64,000 nucleotides of DNA from Candidatus Rokuibacteriota bacterium (GCA_030647435.1 JAUSJX010000048.1:79378-143377), one strand, 5' to 3'; shown: positions 21,260 through 29,660, counted from the stretch's first letter. Notes: a model not told the origin generated them from the sequence alone. Translations and numbers: made by a program.

Positions 21260-22498
21260 GTGAGGCCCGCGCCGTTCTACGGCTGGGTGGTCGTGGGGGC
21301 GGCCTTCTCCGTCTTCTTCATGGCCTACGGCGCACAATTCTCCTTCGGGGTCTTCTTCTCCGCGCTGCTCGAGGAATTCGGCTGGAGTCGCGGCGCGCTC
21401 TCCGGCGCCTTCGCGCTCTACGCCTTCGGCTACAGCGGCCTGGCCGCCGTCTCGGGCCGGCTGACGGACCGCTGGGGGCCTCACGCCGTCATCGCCACGG
21501 GCGGCGTGTTCCTCGGCGCGGGCTGGATCGCCATGAGCGCGACCAGCGCAATCTGGCACCCGTACGTCTTCTACGGCGTCGTGGCCGCCGTCGGCATGTC
21601 CACGGCGAACGTCCCCTGCACTGCCACGGTGGCTCGCTGGTTCGCCAGACGGCGGGGGCTCGCGACGGGCCTGGCCTCGGCGGGCGGCAGCTTCGGCGCC
21701 TTCTGCCTGCCGCCGATCGCCCAGCTGCTCGTGTCGAGCGTGGGTTGGCGCCGGGCCTACGTCATCTTCGGCGCGGCCATCCTCGTGACGCTCAACCTCC
21801 TGGCCCCCTTCATGAAGCGCGATCCCGAGGGACTCGGCTTCACGCCCGATGGCGACCCCCCCGCCGAGGCCAACGTCGTCCGGCCCGAGCGCGGCCGCGA
21901 CTACACGATGCGCCAGGCGATGCGGACGCGGGCCTTCTGGGTGCTCTTCGCCCTCTTCGCGGCCACGTGGATTCCAGTCTTCGCGCCCTTGGTCCACCTG
22001 GTGCCCCTGGCCCGCGGGCTGGGTGTCGACCCGCTCGTGGCCGCGACGCTCGTGAGCGCGCTCGGTCTGGCGGGCATCCTCGGCCGCCTCATCCTGGGCG
22101 GCGTCTCCGACCGCATCGGCCGCCGGTCGGCGATCGGCATCGGGCTCCTGCTCCAGATCGCGGCCTTTCTCGGGTTCGCGGTGGCCGGCGCCCTCCCCGG
22201 CCTCTACGCCGCGTCGATCGCGTTCGGGTTCTCGTACGGCGCCGTCGGGTCGCTCTTCCCCGCGATCGTGGCGGATTTCTTCGGGCGCCGGCAGGCCGGC
22301 AGCCTGGTCGGCCTGCTCTTTGCGATGTCGGGCTCCATGGCGGCCTTGGGCCCGCTGGGCGCCGGCTTCATTTATGATCGCACCGGCAGCTACGGCCCGG
22401 CCTGGGTCGGCAGCGCGGCGCTCAACGTGGTGGCGCTGGGGCTCCTCGCCTGGGCCCGGCCGCCGCGTCGGCTCGAACTCTCTCTCAAGGAGGCGTGA
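21260..22498 (+). CDS. MFS transporter (OFA/monocarboxylate-like)
   Basis: 412-residue major facilitator with twelve predicted membrane helices, beginning FYGWVVVGAAFSVFFMAYGAQFSFGVFF, the helix-1 pattern of oxalate/formate antiporter and monocarboxylate transporter relatives. The MFS loop motif appears as GRLTDRWGP after helix 2 and as GGVSDRIGRRSAI after helix 8. The GTG at 21260 follows the uvrA stop immediately, and the 3' end overlaps the thiolase gene (TGATG). It probably imports a carboxylate that feeds the thiolase/DUF35 pair (inference). Confidence 0.88.
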   Translation: MRPAPFYGWVVVGAAFSVFFMAYGAQFSFGVFFSALLEEFGWSRGALSGAFALYAFGYSGLAAVSGRLTDRWGPHAVIATGGVFLGAGWIAMSATSAIWHPYVFYGVVAAVGMSTANVPCTATVARWFARRRGLATGLASAGGSFGAFCLPPIAQLLVSSVGWRRAYVIFGAAILVTLNLLAPFMKRDPEGLGFTPDGDPPAEANVVRPERGRDYTMRQAMRTRAFWVLFALFAATWIPVFAPLVHLVPLARGLGVDPLVAATLVSALGLAGILGRLILGGVSDRIGRRSAIGIGLLLQIAAFLGFAVAGALPGLYAASIAFGFSYGAVGSLFPAIVADFFGRRQAGSLVGLLFAMSGSMAALGPLGAGFIYDRTGSYGPAWVGSAALNVVALGLLAWARPPRRLELSLKEA

Positions 22499-23712
22499 TG
22501 GCTGGGCTCAAGGACAAGTACTGCATCGTGGGCGTGGGCGAGACGGAGTACAGCAAGCATTCGGGCCGGAGCACGCGGGCCATGGCGGTCGAGGCCGTGA
22601 AGACGGCCATGGCCGACGCGGGGCTCAAGGCCGCCGACGTGGACGGCATGATGTCCTACCAGAGCGGCGACTCGACGCCGGCCAACTGGGTCGCCCCCGA
22701 CCTCGGCATCCGCCTCAACTTCTACATGGACGTGTTCGGCGGCGGCTCCTCGACCGAGGCGCTGGTGGGCCTGGCGATGGGCGCGATCGAGTCGGGCATG
22801 TGCAACACGGTGGCGATCTTCCGCTCCATGAACGGCTACTCCGACTTCCGCATCGGCGGCACCGGCGCGCGCGCCGCCCAGCCCGTGCGCGGGCTCGACC
22901 TGGCGCAGATGCCCTTCGGGATGCGCAGCGCCGGGCAGAGCTTCGCGCCCACGTTCATGCGCCACATGTACGAGTACGGCACGACCTCCGAGCAGGTGGC
23001 ACGCGTGCGCGTGGCGCACAGCAAGCACGCCTCTCAGAACCACAAGGCGCTCCTGAAGGAGCGCGTGACGGTCGAGGACGTCGTCGGCTCACGCTGGATC
23101 ACGAAGCCCCTCCATCTGCTCGACTGCTGCGTCGAGACGGACAACGCGACCTGCATCATCGTCACCTCGGCCGAGCGCGCGCGCGACCTCAAGCAGAAGC
23201 CCGCCTACGTCATGGGCGTGGCCGGCAGGGTCAACAAGGCGCGCACCGACTTCCACTGGGCCGCCGGCCCCATCTCCCGCGTCGCAGGCTACTACGCCAA
23301 GGGCATCGTCTTCGGCCAGGCCGGCATCAAGCCCGAGGACGTGGACGTCACGGGCTCCTACGACGCCTTCACCTTCACGACCATGCTCCAGCTCGAGGAG
23401 TTCGGCTTCTGCAAGAAAGGCGAGGGCGGGCAGTACGTGTCGAGCGGCATCATCGAGCTGGGCGGCAAGCGGCCGAACAACACCTCGGGCGGCCACCTCT
23501 GCGAGGGCTACACCCACGGCATGAGCATGGTCATCGAGAACGTCCGCCAGCTGCGCGGGCGCGTGGACGACTACTGCCCCGGCTGGGCGGAGGGCAAGCA
23601 CAGCTACGACTACTCCCCGGGCAAGTGCCGGCAGGTCAAGGACGCGAAGATCACGATGAACCTCGGATGGGCGATGCCGCCGACCGGCTCCGCCCTGATA
23701 CTTCATAGCTAG
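22498..23712 (+). CDS. Thiolase-family protein (SCP-x/acetyl-CoA acetyltransferase-like)
   Basis: 404-residue thiolase-fold protein of the lipid-transfer/SCP-x type. It opens with YCIVGVGETEYSKHSGRSTRAMAVEAVK and has GGSSTEALVGLAMGAIESG in the nucleophile region. Here a serine-rich GGGSS stands where degradative thiolases have the reactive cysteine, as is usual in this subfamily. The HLCEGYTHGMSMV segment carries the C-terminal catalytic histidine/cysteine loop equivalent. ATG 22498 follows AAGGAGG and overlaps the transporter stop. Together with the downstream DUF35 protein it matches the two-subunit acyl-CoA thiolases/aldolases of aromatic and sterol side-chain degradation. Substrate unknown. 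Confidence 0.88.
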   Translation: MAGLKDKYCIVGVGETEYSKHSGRSTRAMAVEAVKTAMADAGLKAADVDGMMSYQSGDSTPANWVAPDLGIRLNFYMDVFGGGSSTEALVGLAMGAIESGMCNTVAIFRSMNGYSDFRIGGTGARAAQPVRGLDLAQMPFGMRSAGQSFAPTFMRHMYEYGTTSEQVARVRVAHSKHASQNHKALLKERVTVEDVVGSRWITKPLHLLDCCVETDNATCIIVTSAERARDLKQKPAYVMGVAGRVNKARTDFHWAAGPISRVAGYYAKGIVFGQAGIKPEDVDVTGSYDAFTFTTMLQLEEFGFCKKGEGGQYVSSGIIELGGKRPNNTSGGHLCEGYTHGMSMVIENVRQLRGRVDDYCPGWAEGKHSYDYSPGKCRQVKDAKITMNLGWAMPPTGSALILHS

Positions 23713-23723
23713 GAGCGATAGAA

Positions 23724-24230
23724 ATGGCCAACGTCGAATACCGCGGCATGAACCTGGTGATTCCGGAGAACGACTCGGAGTGGCGCGAGCACTTCAAGCT
23801 GGCTCGCGGCCACAAGCTGATGCTGCGCGGCTGCAAGGCCTGCGGACTCATGCGCTACCCGCCGAGCCACGCCTGCCCCTGGTGCGCCGCCCTCGAGTGG
23901 GAGTGGAAGGAGGTCAGCGGCAAGGGCCACATCTACTCCTACGAGGTGGTGCATCACGCCATCCAGCCGGGCTTCAAGGAGTGGACGCCCTACGCGGTGG
24001 TGCTGGTGGAGCTCGACGAGCAGCGCGGCAAGCCCACGGCGGACGAGGCGCTCAGGATCATCGCCAACCTCGTGACACCGGACGGGAAGCCCGAGGCCGA
24101 GGCCAAGGTCGCCATCGGCAAGCGCGTGCGCGTGGTCTTCCAGGACCTCGCGGCCGACTTCGCCCTGCCCCAGTTCACCCTGACCGACGAGCCCTCCGTC
24201 GGCCGCGTCTGGAGCCTGCCAGGCGTCTGA
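23724..24230 (+). CDS. Zn-ribbon/OB-fold (DUF35) acyl-CoA-binding partner protein
   Basis: 168-residue protein with a rubredoxin-like zinc ribbon, GCKACGLMRYPPSHACPWCA around residues 34-53. An OB-fold with KGHIYSYEVVHHAIQPGF and PYAVVLVELDE follows, the hallmark of DUF35 proteins that bind acyl-CoA and pair with SCP-x thiolases. It lies 11 bp after the thiolase with a clear ribosome site (AGGAGCG), so the two are co-expressed. The extreme 3' end of the gene (its TGA) runs into the palindromic repeat that follows. Confidence 0.92.
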   Translation: MANVEYRGMNLVIPENDSEWREHFKLARGHKLMLRGCKACGLMRYPPSHACPWCAALEWEWKEVSGKGHIYSYEVVHHAIQPGFKEWTPYAVVLVELDEQRGKPTADEALRIIANLVTPDGKPEAEAKVAIGKRVRVVFQDLAADFALPQFTLTDEPSVGRVWSLPGV

Positions 24231-24348
24231 AAAAGGCCCATCTGCTTCGTTGGCGCCCTCGGCCGCACGCTCAACGTAGAAGGACTACGCCTCGCGTGCG
24301 GCCCTTCGGGCGCCGCCTCGCATCTGGACCTTTTTGAGCCGCCTGCGG
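24230..24348 (+). repeat. Palindromic intergenic repeat, copy A
   Basis: A long imperfect palindrome between convergent genes. The outer arms are AAAAAGGCCCATCTGC and GCATCTGGACCTTTTT. The middle arms are GGCGCCCTCGGCCGCACGC and GCGTGCGGCCCTTCGGGCGCC, and the centre carries a small CGTAG/CTACG stem. A GAGCCGCCTGCGG tail follows. The A-run on one side and T-run on the other would make a two-way intrinsic terminator. Near-identical sequence recurs inverted at 44625-44806 and, more diverged, at 40366-40490. The left end coincides with the stop codon of the upstream gene. Confidence 0.82.
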
Positions 24349-24352
24349 AAAC

Positions 24353-24880
24353 TTAGCTCGTAGTGAGGCGGGCGACGATCTCGTCAAACACCTTGTCGGC
24401 CAGCACCCTGACCTCGTCGCGGGTGAGCGTCTGGATCGGGTGCGGCACCATGATCGTCTTGTAGGCGTCGGCGCCCAAGGCGGATGCCTGGGCGCGCGCG
24501 GCCTTGGCGAACTCGGTCGAGATCACCGTCGCCGCCGGCAATCCCTGATCTTCGAACCACACGCCGTCGTGCACACTGCACGTTGTGCAGGACCCTCAGT
24601 CGGCGAGGGCCTCGATGACGGCGTCGCTCGTCTTCAGGATCTCCGCCCGCAGGTCTTCCGGCGCGGGCCGCGCGAAGGTCGGCTTCTTCTTCCTCAGGAT
24701 GGCCTTCGGCTTGGCGCGCTCGCGGAGCAGCTCTTCCACGCGGTCGAGCAGGTGGTCGCCCTTGGCCTTGGAAATGTCGAGGAGCGTGATCACCTTGCCG
24801 TCGAGCGTGGCCAGGCGCGCGGCCGTCTTGCGCGGCACCGCGACGGAGTCGGTCGGATCCAGGAACTCTTCGGTCGTCAT
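24353..24880 (-). CDS. UGSC-family selenoprotein (in-frame UGA read as selenocysteine)
   Basis: The reading frame from ATG 24880 reaches UGA at 24598-24596 and continues in the same frame to TAA at 24353, giving 175 residues with selenocysteine at position 95. The residues after the UGA are GSC, then TTCSVHDGVWFEDQG, PAATVISTEFAKAA and MVPHP. This is the conserved layout of the UGSC (seleno)protein family, whose members have Sec or Cys before GSC. A perfect hairpin lies at SECIS distance. The N-terminal 94 residues are helical and charged. A GGGAGGACC ribosome site precedes the ATG, which overlaps the upstream stop (ATGA). The function is unknown; the U-GSC...C arrangement implies a thiol/selenol redox role. 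Read conventionally, this gene appears as two fragments. Confidence 0.88.
24568..24598 (-). promoter_or_regulatory. UGA recoding site with candidate SECIS hairpin (UGSC gene)
   Basis: The UGA codon is followed by GGGUCCUGC. A perfect six-pair hairpin CGTGCA-GTG-TGCACG then occupies nucleotides 14-28 after the UGA (24582-24568). The loop begins with G at nucleotide 20, within the usual spacing of bacterial SECIS elements and with the G expected in the apical loop. An overlapping alternative hairpin (CTGCAC-AAC-GTGCAG) lies closer to the UGA. Confidence 0.72.
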
Positions 24881-25932
24881 AGGTCCTCCCGGGGCGATTG
24901 TACCTTCTTAATGACCAGGCGCGACATCTTCGGGAAGGTCCAGCCCGGGATGACGGCCGAGAAGCGGCCCGCGGTGCCGCCCGCCACCACGAACTTGAGG
25001 TTGGCCGGCTCGCGGAACTTCGGGATCAGCGTCGCGTCGGTCTCCGGGTGCGAGAACTTGGCCATCACGTGAGCCGGCAACCCATCGCCGCCCTCCAGCC
25101 CTGGGATCAGCTCGCTGACGGGCTTGCGCAGCCGGTGCCAGAGGAAGTCGCGCATGTCGGCCTTGCTCCAGCCGTCGCCGGCGATGGTGCGCGCGTGTTC
25201 GGGCGAGAGCACGACCAGCGTGTCACCGTGGTGCGTGGACTTGTGGTGCGAGATGACTTCCAGCGAGCGCGAGATGGTGATGAGGAGGTCCTTGGCCGTC
25301 AGGCTCCGGTGGTCATAGACGCCGTGGGGCGCCTCGGCCGCGAAGGCCGCGACCGTGCTCTCGTCCTGGGCGAAGCCGTGCTCGACGGCCAGCGAGTCCC
25401 AGGGGTTCTCTTCCTCGTGCTCGCCGATGCAGTAGGTGTAGCGCCCCGGGTGCGCCATGGTGGACATGCTGATGGTCCGGGCCGACGCTCCACCCACGTT
25501 GGCGACGATGAGCCTGAGCGCCCGCCCGATGGTCGCGTTGGCGCGCCAGCCGGGCCCGAAAACCCCCGCGGCGCAGTTGATGTCGAGCGCCTTTCGCGCG
25601 GGGCCGTTGACGATGAAGAGCGGCGAGTGAAAGTTGGTCGTGGCGGAGACGCCGTGGAGATCGAAGGCGTCGTCGCACATGGCCTCGACCCCGGCGATCA
25701 CGACGGGCAGGTACTCGGGGCGGCAGCCGGCCATGACCGCGTTGACCGCGATCTTCTCGACGGTGGCGCGGCCGAAATTCGGCGGCACCAGCGCGACCAG
25801 CTCGCCGGCCTCACGCCCCGAGCCCGCGACCATCGCGGCGACGCGCTCGCGCGTGGGAGGAACGACGGGAAGGCCGTCGGTGACGCCGCGCTCGAAGAGA
25901 GTCTCGAAGGGATCCTGCTCAGGCTGAGGCAC
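24877..25932 (-). CDS. Conserved protein of unknown function, partner of the UGSC selenoprotein
   Basis: 351-residue cytoplasmic protein without a signal peptide. Distinct segments are GVTDGLPVVPPTRERVAAMV near residue 17, VPPNFGRATVEKIAVNAVMAG near 50, and the residues around HGVSATTNFHSPLFIVNG near 95. A TYCIGEHEEENPW acidic-aromatic motif lies near 165, and STHHGDTLVVLSPEHA near 225 is followed by GWSKADMRDFLW. Cysteines occur in AGCRPEY, AMCDDAF, INCAAG and TYCIGE. I recognise the VVPPT...R start as recurring beside UGSC proteins but know no assigned activity. GTG 25932 is the only start between the upstream stop and the conserved region. The stop overlaps the selenoprotein ATG, so the two are coupled and probably form a complex or a two-step enzyme (inference). 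Confidence 0.8.
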   Translation of the reverse strand: MPQPEQDPFETLFERGVTDGLPVVPPTRERVAAMVAGSGREAGELVALVPPNFGRATVEKIAVNAVMAGCRPEYLPVVIAGVEAMCDDAFDLHGVSATTNFHSPLFIVNGPARKALDINCAAGVFGPGWRANATIGRALRLIVANVGGASARTISMSTMAHPGRYTYCIGEHEEENPWDSLAVEHGFAQDESTVAAFAAEAPHGVYDHRSLTAKDLLITISRSLEVISHHKSTHHGDTLVVLSPEHARTIAGDGWSKADMRDFLWHRLRKPVSELIPGLEGGDGLPAHVMAKFSHPETDATLIPKFREPANLKFVVAGGTAGRFSAVIPGWTFPKMSRLVIKKVQSPREDL

Positions 25933-25943
25933 AGGCGCCCCGC

Positions 25944-26597
25944 TCAGGGCTTGCAGAGGCGGAAGTTTGCGTAGTCGCCCTGCGCGGTCGACTTCGTGTC
26001 GTCGGAGTCGGTGAGGACGGCGATCCCGGAGGCCTTCGGCGTCTCGGTCTCGTCGAAGAACTTCTTGTAGTCCTCGAAGATGTTGACCCGCTCCTCCATC
26101 CACGAGCCCTTCCGGTCGGTGCCGTTCCGGATCACCAGCGCCTGGGTCAGGCCGCCGCTCGAGGAGAGACGCGTGCCCACCGGCACGACCGCGCTCCAAA
26201 TGTACTTGAGCGACTTCACCGACCAGGGCGTGTGGGGGAAGACGGCGTAGACGGAGACGGCGCTGTCGTTGGTCTTGGACTGCCGTTCGTCCGGCCCCGC
26301 CGGGAACTCAACCGGACGCCAGGACCAGGCGAGCATCGGGTATGTCTTGGGGTCCCACTCGTACTGATTGGCGGCCTGGATACCAAGGCCCTTGGCGATG
26401 GCGTGGAGGAAGCGCAGGCCGTCCATCTCCTGGATCGAGTAGACTTCGCGCCCGGCGTCCTTGCGCGGCTTCCAGTCGGGCGGGAACTCGCCGACCTTTC
26501 CCCTGGAGAAATTCTCGACGGTGATGCACTCCTGGGCACCCGCCGGCTCCGCCAGGAGCGCGGCGGCGACGAGGGCGATGACGAGACGCACCGGCAC
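25944..26597 (-). CDS. Secreted DUF3047 protein
   Basis: 217-residue exported protein. The N-terminus PVRLVIALVAAALLAEPAGAQE is a Sec signal peptide with cleavage after AGA. The mature part shows the DUF3047 layout: VENFSRGKVGEFPPDWKPRK, YSIQEMDGLRFLHAIAKG, LAWSWRPVEFP, SAVSVYAVFP and a closing YANFRLC. The fold is predicted to be a beta-sandwich-like carbohydrate or ligand-binding module, with no known enzymatic role. GTG 26597 lies four bases after the VWA gene stop, so it is in the same operon. It is the only exported product in this operon. Confidence 0.85.
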   Translation of the reverse strand: MPVRLVIALVAAALLAEPAGAQECITVENFSRGKVGEFPPDWKPRKDAGREVYSIQEMDGLRFLHAIAKGLGIQAANQYEWDPKTYPMLAWSWRPVEFPAGPDERQSKTNDSAVSVYAVFPHTPWSVKSLKYIWSAVVPVGTRLSSSGGLTQALVIRNGTDRKGSWMEERVNIFEDYKKFFDETETPKASGIAVLTDSDDTKSTAQGDYANFRLCKP

Positions 26598-26601
26598 GGC
26601 G

Positions 26602-28011
26602 CTACCGCCCGCGGCGCCACCAGGAGTGGACGAGTTGGTCCACCACCTGCACCAGCTGGCCGACGGTGCGGCATTCCTTGACGATGTCGCACGCGGGCGA
26701 ATACAGCGGCATCACGCTGTCGCCAATGCCCCAGCCCCACTGCCCTTCCGGATTCAGCCAGATGATGCCCTTGACCCGCTCCCGGATCTGACGGATCGCC
26801 CACGCCTGGGGGTCGTTGTAGTTGTTGCGCGCGTCGCCCAGGACAAGCACCGTCGTCTTCCGATCGAGCGAGTCTATCTCCGTGCGCACGAAGCGGCTGA
26901 AGGCGTAGCCGAAGTCCGATCGGCAGTGGTAGTCCACCGGCGAGGACTTGAGCGCCCACTCGATCGCGTGGTCCACCGGGTAGGTCTTGAATGCCTGGGT
27001 CACCTCGGCGATCTCCGAGACGAAGACGTACGAGCGCATGCGCGAAAAGCACTCCTGCAGGCTCCAGACCAGTTGGAGCATGAAGCGCGAGGCGTTGCGC
27101 ACCGAGTCGGACACGTCGCAGAGCGTGACGAGCTTTGGCTTCTCCCGGTGGCGCCGCCGGAAGCACACCTCCATCGGGACTCCACCATACTGCAGGCTCT
27201 TCCTGATGGTCCGGCGCGAGTCGAGCCGCCCCTTCTCCTCCTGGCGCTGGCGCAGGGCGAGGGCGTCCTTGATCTTGCGTGCGAGGCGCGCGACCACCGC
27301 CTTCATCTGCGCCACCTCGTCCGGCGAGAGCGCGAAGAGCGGCTTGTCGGTCAGCACTTCGCGCGTGAGCTTCTCGCCCTGCCGGTAGGCTCGGCGCTCG
27401 AGCTCGCGCTCGACGTGCTGGCGGATCATGCGCCGGAAGGCCTCGAGGCGCAGGTCGAGGTAGTTGCGGATCCGCGCGAGCATGCCCGGGTCCATGCCCT
27501 GGGCCTCGAGCAGCTGCATGATGCGCGAAAGATCGCGCTCGATGGCCTCCCAATCGAACTTGTCGTAGATGCGCCGCGAGAAGTAGCCGATCTGCAGGAA
27601 GTACATCAGCCGCTCGAGCCCGGCGCCGTGCCCCTGGCCGCGGATGGCCATCTCCATGTCCGTGCCCTCGCCGCGGAGCATCAGCTCGGTCAGCTCGTCC
27701 ATCTCCATGTTCTCCTGCGCCATGAGCTGGTCGAGCATCTGCTGGATGCGCGGATCCTCCGGTCCGAGCGCCTTCTTGAGGCCCGCGCCGAGCGCCTCCA
27801 GGTCGAGGAAGTAGAGATCGAACAGGCGGTCGAAGGTCGGCAGGTCCCGCGACTCCTTGATGAGCGTGGATGCCAGGGCGGCCTTGAAGGTGTCGCGGTG
27901 CTCGAGACCGATTTCCGAGGAGGCCGACAGCGCGTCCATTGCCTCGCTGGGCGAGATGCGAAGCTCCGCGCGCCTCAGGTCGCCGATGAACTCGAGTATT
28001 CTTTGATCCAT
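26602..28011 (-). CDS. VWA domain protein, CoxE-like
   Basis: 469-residue protein whose N-terminal ~270 residues are helical and charged and whose C-terminal part is a CoxE-type von Willebrand A domain. The metal-ion-dependent adhesion site is visible as LCDVSDSVRN near residue 300, with the later acidic element TTVLVLGDARNNYNDPQ near 395. Such proteins pair with MoxR ATPases, as the gene upstream in this operon does, to form chaperone-like machines that insert cofactors or activate large enzymes (for example CoxD/CoxE in CO dehydrogenase maturation). No CO dehydrogenase genes are nearby, so the client here is unknown. Confidence 0.9.
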   Translation of the reverse strand: MDQRILEFIGDLRRAELRISPSEAMDALSASSEIGLEHRDTFKAALASTLIKESRDLPTFDRLFDLYFLDLEALGAGLKKALGPEDPRIQQMLDQLMAQENMEMDELTELMLRGEGTDMEMAIRGQGHGAGLERLMYFLQIGYFSRRIYDKFDWEAIERDLSRIMQLLEAQGMDPGMLARIRNYLDLRLEAFRRMIRQHVERELERRAYRQGEKLTREVLTDKPLFALSPDEVAQMKAVVARLARKIKDALALRQRQEEKGRLDSRRTIRKSLQYGGVPMEVCFRRRHREKPKLVTLCDVSDSVRNASRFMLQLVWSLQECFSRMRSYVFVSEIAEVTQAFKTYPVDHAIEWALKSSPVDYHCRSDFGYAFSRFVRTEIDSLDRKTTVLVLGDARNNYNDPQAWAIRQIRERVKGIIWLNPEGQWGWGIGDSVMPLYSPACDIVKECRTVGQLVQVVDQLVHSWWRRGR

Positions 28012-28127
28012 TTAAGTTCTGGGGGGGAGCGCCACCTGCCGCTCCGTTTGAGGGTTGGCTCGGCTCGCCTTCGGCTGCGCCTCACAAATCAGTCCCCAGC
28101 CCCCCCACCAGGCGTCTGCCGTGATTC

Positions 28128-28673
28128 TCATCGGGAGAAGGTCACCCAGGAGGATTTGAAGACGTCTTCGCCGCCGTCGCGGGTGATGGGGCAGAGGCGC
28201 CCGTCCTCGAGGCGCAGCAGGCCGTGGAAGGACCCGGGGGCGATGAAGTGCGTCATCTTGAGCTTCCACCCCAACCCCTCGCCCGGCGCCTCTTCCTCGC
28301 GCTCAGCAACGCGCGTGACGTCGGGCGCGTCGCCGACGAGGTGCAGGACGCGCACCGGCCCCTCCGAGCAGCGGAGCCCCAGCACGACTTTGTAGGCCGG
28401 GTCCTGGCGGGAGGTCTCCACGGTCATCTCGCCGGGCTGCAGCAGGTGCGGCACGGCCTCGGGCATGGCGGCGCGGAAGAACTCGCGAGGGGCCGGGTGC
28501 GTGTAGTAGAAGTGCCAGCGCCCGGCCGCGTGGATCCAGAGCTTGGTGTACTCGCCGAGCGCCGCCGAGATGCAGCGCCCGCCCTCGATAAAGACGGGCC
28601 CGCCCGGCCCGAGCTCCGGCAGCCGGATGCGTGGGCACGGAAACCACAGCTCGCGGAACTCGGTGAGACTCAT
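28128..28673 (-). CDS. Hypothetical protein between MoxR and VWA genes
   Basis: 181-residue protein that I do not recognise. It is soluble, with no signal peptide, and has a beta-rich pattern: GGPVFIEGGRCISAALGEYT near residue 28, GRWHFYYTHPAPREFF near 50, and a C-terminal KMTHFIAPGSFHGLLRLEDG and FKSSWVTFSR. ATG 28673 lies five bases past the MoxR stop, which supports this start over the longer open frame. It sits inside the MoxR-VWA pair, so it is probably an accessory or client of that machine (inference). The 116-bp gap after it is GC-rich with a G7 run and a matching C7 run that may form a hairpin. Confidence 0.75.
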   Translation of the reverse strand: MSLTEFRELWFPCPRIRLPELGPGGPVFIEGGRCISAALGEYTKLWIHAAGRWHFYYTHPAPREFFRAAMPEAVPHLLQPGEMTVETSRQDPAYKVVLGLRCSEGPVRVLHLVGDAPDVTRVAEREEEAPGEGLGWKLKMTHFIAPGSFHGLLRLEDGRLCPITRDGGEDVFKSSWVTFSR

Positions 28674-28678
28674 GGCGC

Positions 28679-29593
28679 CTAGTCGAGGTCGGCCAGCACC
28701 TTGTCGAGCGCGCCCTTGACCCGCTCGAGGTCCTTTTCGTGCTTGACCAGCATCGTCAGCGTGGATTCGACCAGGTCGCGGTCCAGGCTGTCGGCATTCA
28801 GGATGATGAGCGAGCGCGCCCAGTCGAGGCTCTCCGACACGGAGGGCGCCTTGCGCAGGTCGAGCCCGCGGATGCGCTGCACGGTTGTCACGACGGTCTG
28901 GGCCAGCCGCTCGGAGATCTCCGGCACCTTCAGGCGGATGATGGCCAGCTCCTCGTCCGGCGGCGGGAAGTCGATGAAGAGGTGCAGGCACCGACGCTTG
29001 AGCCCGTCGGAAAGCTCGCGCGCGTTGTTCGATGTCAGCACCACCAGCGGGATGTTCGTCGCCTTGATGGTGCCGAGCTCCGGCACCGACACCTGGAAGT
29101 CCGAAAGGACTTCAAGCAAGAACGCCTCGAATTCCGGCTCGGCCTTGTCGATCTCGTCGACCAGCAGGACGACGGGGTCGGGGGACTCGATGGCCTGCAG
29201 CAGCGGCCGCGGCGCGAGGAAGCGGTGAGAGAAGAAGGCATCGTCCTGGCCCGAGATCTTGGCGACCGCATCCGCCAGGGACGGCGCGTCGGCGATCAGC
29301 TCGCCGATGCGCTCGCGCAGCAGCTGGGTGTAGAGGAGCTGCTTGGCGTACTTCCACTCGTACAGCGCCTTGCCCTCGTCGAGACCTTCGTAGCACTGCA
29401 GACGGATCAGCCGCCGGTTGGTGATCTCGGCCAGCGTCTTGGCCAGCTCGGTCTTGCCGACGCCCGCCGGGCCTTCGATGAGCACCGGCCGTCCCATGCG
29501 CTCCGCCAGAAAGACCACGGTGCAGATTCGGCGGTTGGCGATGTAGCGGGCGTTCTTGAAGTGCTGCTGGACGTCCTCCGGAGACTGGAACAT
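28679..29593 (-). CDS. MoxR-family AAA+ ATPase
   Basis: 304-residue AAA+ ATPase. Walker A is GPAGVGKTELAKTLAE near residue 44 and Walker B is VVLLVDEIDKAEPEFEAF near 125. Sensor 1 is LVVLTSNNARELSDGLKRRC, with the arginine finger in LKRRCLHLFIDFPPPD. MoxR ATPases act with VWA proteins, here the product two genes downstream, to remodel or activate enzyme complexes. ATG 29593 is preceded by AGGAG. The reading frame is open upstream, but the extra 14 codons lack a ribosome site. First gene of the operon that ends with the UGSC selenoprotein. Confidence 0.92.
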   Translation of the reverse strand: MFQSPEDVQQHFKNARYIANRRICTVVFLAERMGRPVLIEGPAGVGKTELAKTLAEITNRRLIRLQCYEGLDEGKALYEWKYAKQLLYTQLLRERIGELIADAPSLADAVAKISGQDDAFFSHRFLAPRPLLQAIESPDPVVLLVDEIDKAEPEFEAFLLEVLSDFQVSVPELGTIKATNIPLVVLTSNNARELSDGLKRRCLHLFIDFPPPDEELAIIRLKVPEISERLAQTVVTTVQRIRGLDLRKAPSVSESLDWARSLIILNADSLDRDLVESTLTMLVKHEKDLERVKGALDKVLADLD

Positions 29594-29623
29594 GTGGGCT
29601 CCTGTATGAGTGAATTGGCGTGA

Positions 29624-29660
29624 AGTGTAGCACACTTGCGCGCCGCCGGAACCCTTGGGC
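29624..29660 (-). promoter_or_regulatory. Candidate promoter of the MoxR-UGSC operon
   Basis: On the minus strand, TGCTACACT at 29632-29624 resembles an extended -10 element, about 30 bp before the MoxR ATG. The -35 region (around TTCCGG) is poor. The gap is divergent with the M48 protease gene. Assigned by eye only. Confidence 0.3.

Noticed and set aside
24353..24574. Separate 73-residue gene starting at GTG 24574
   Set aside because: It is in frame with the upstream 94-codon ORF, lacks its own ribosome site, and starts inside the conserved GSCTTCSVHDG motif. It is better explained as the second half of the UGSC selenoprotein.
28012..28127. Possible small gene or riboswitch between the VWA gene and the unknown gene
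   Set aside because: Only a G7/C7 complementary pair and GC-rich sequence; no start, ribosome site or known fold.
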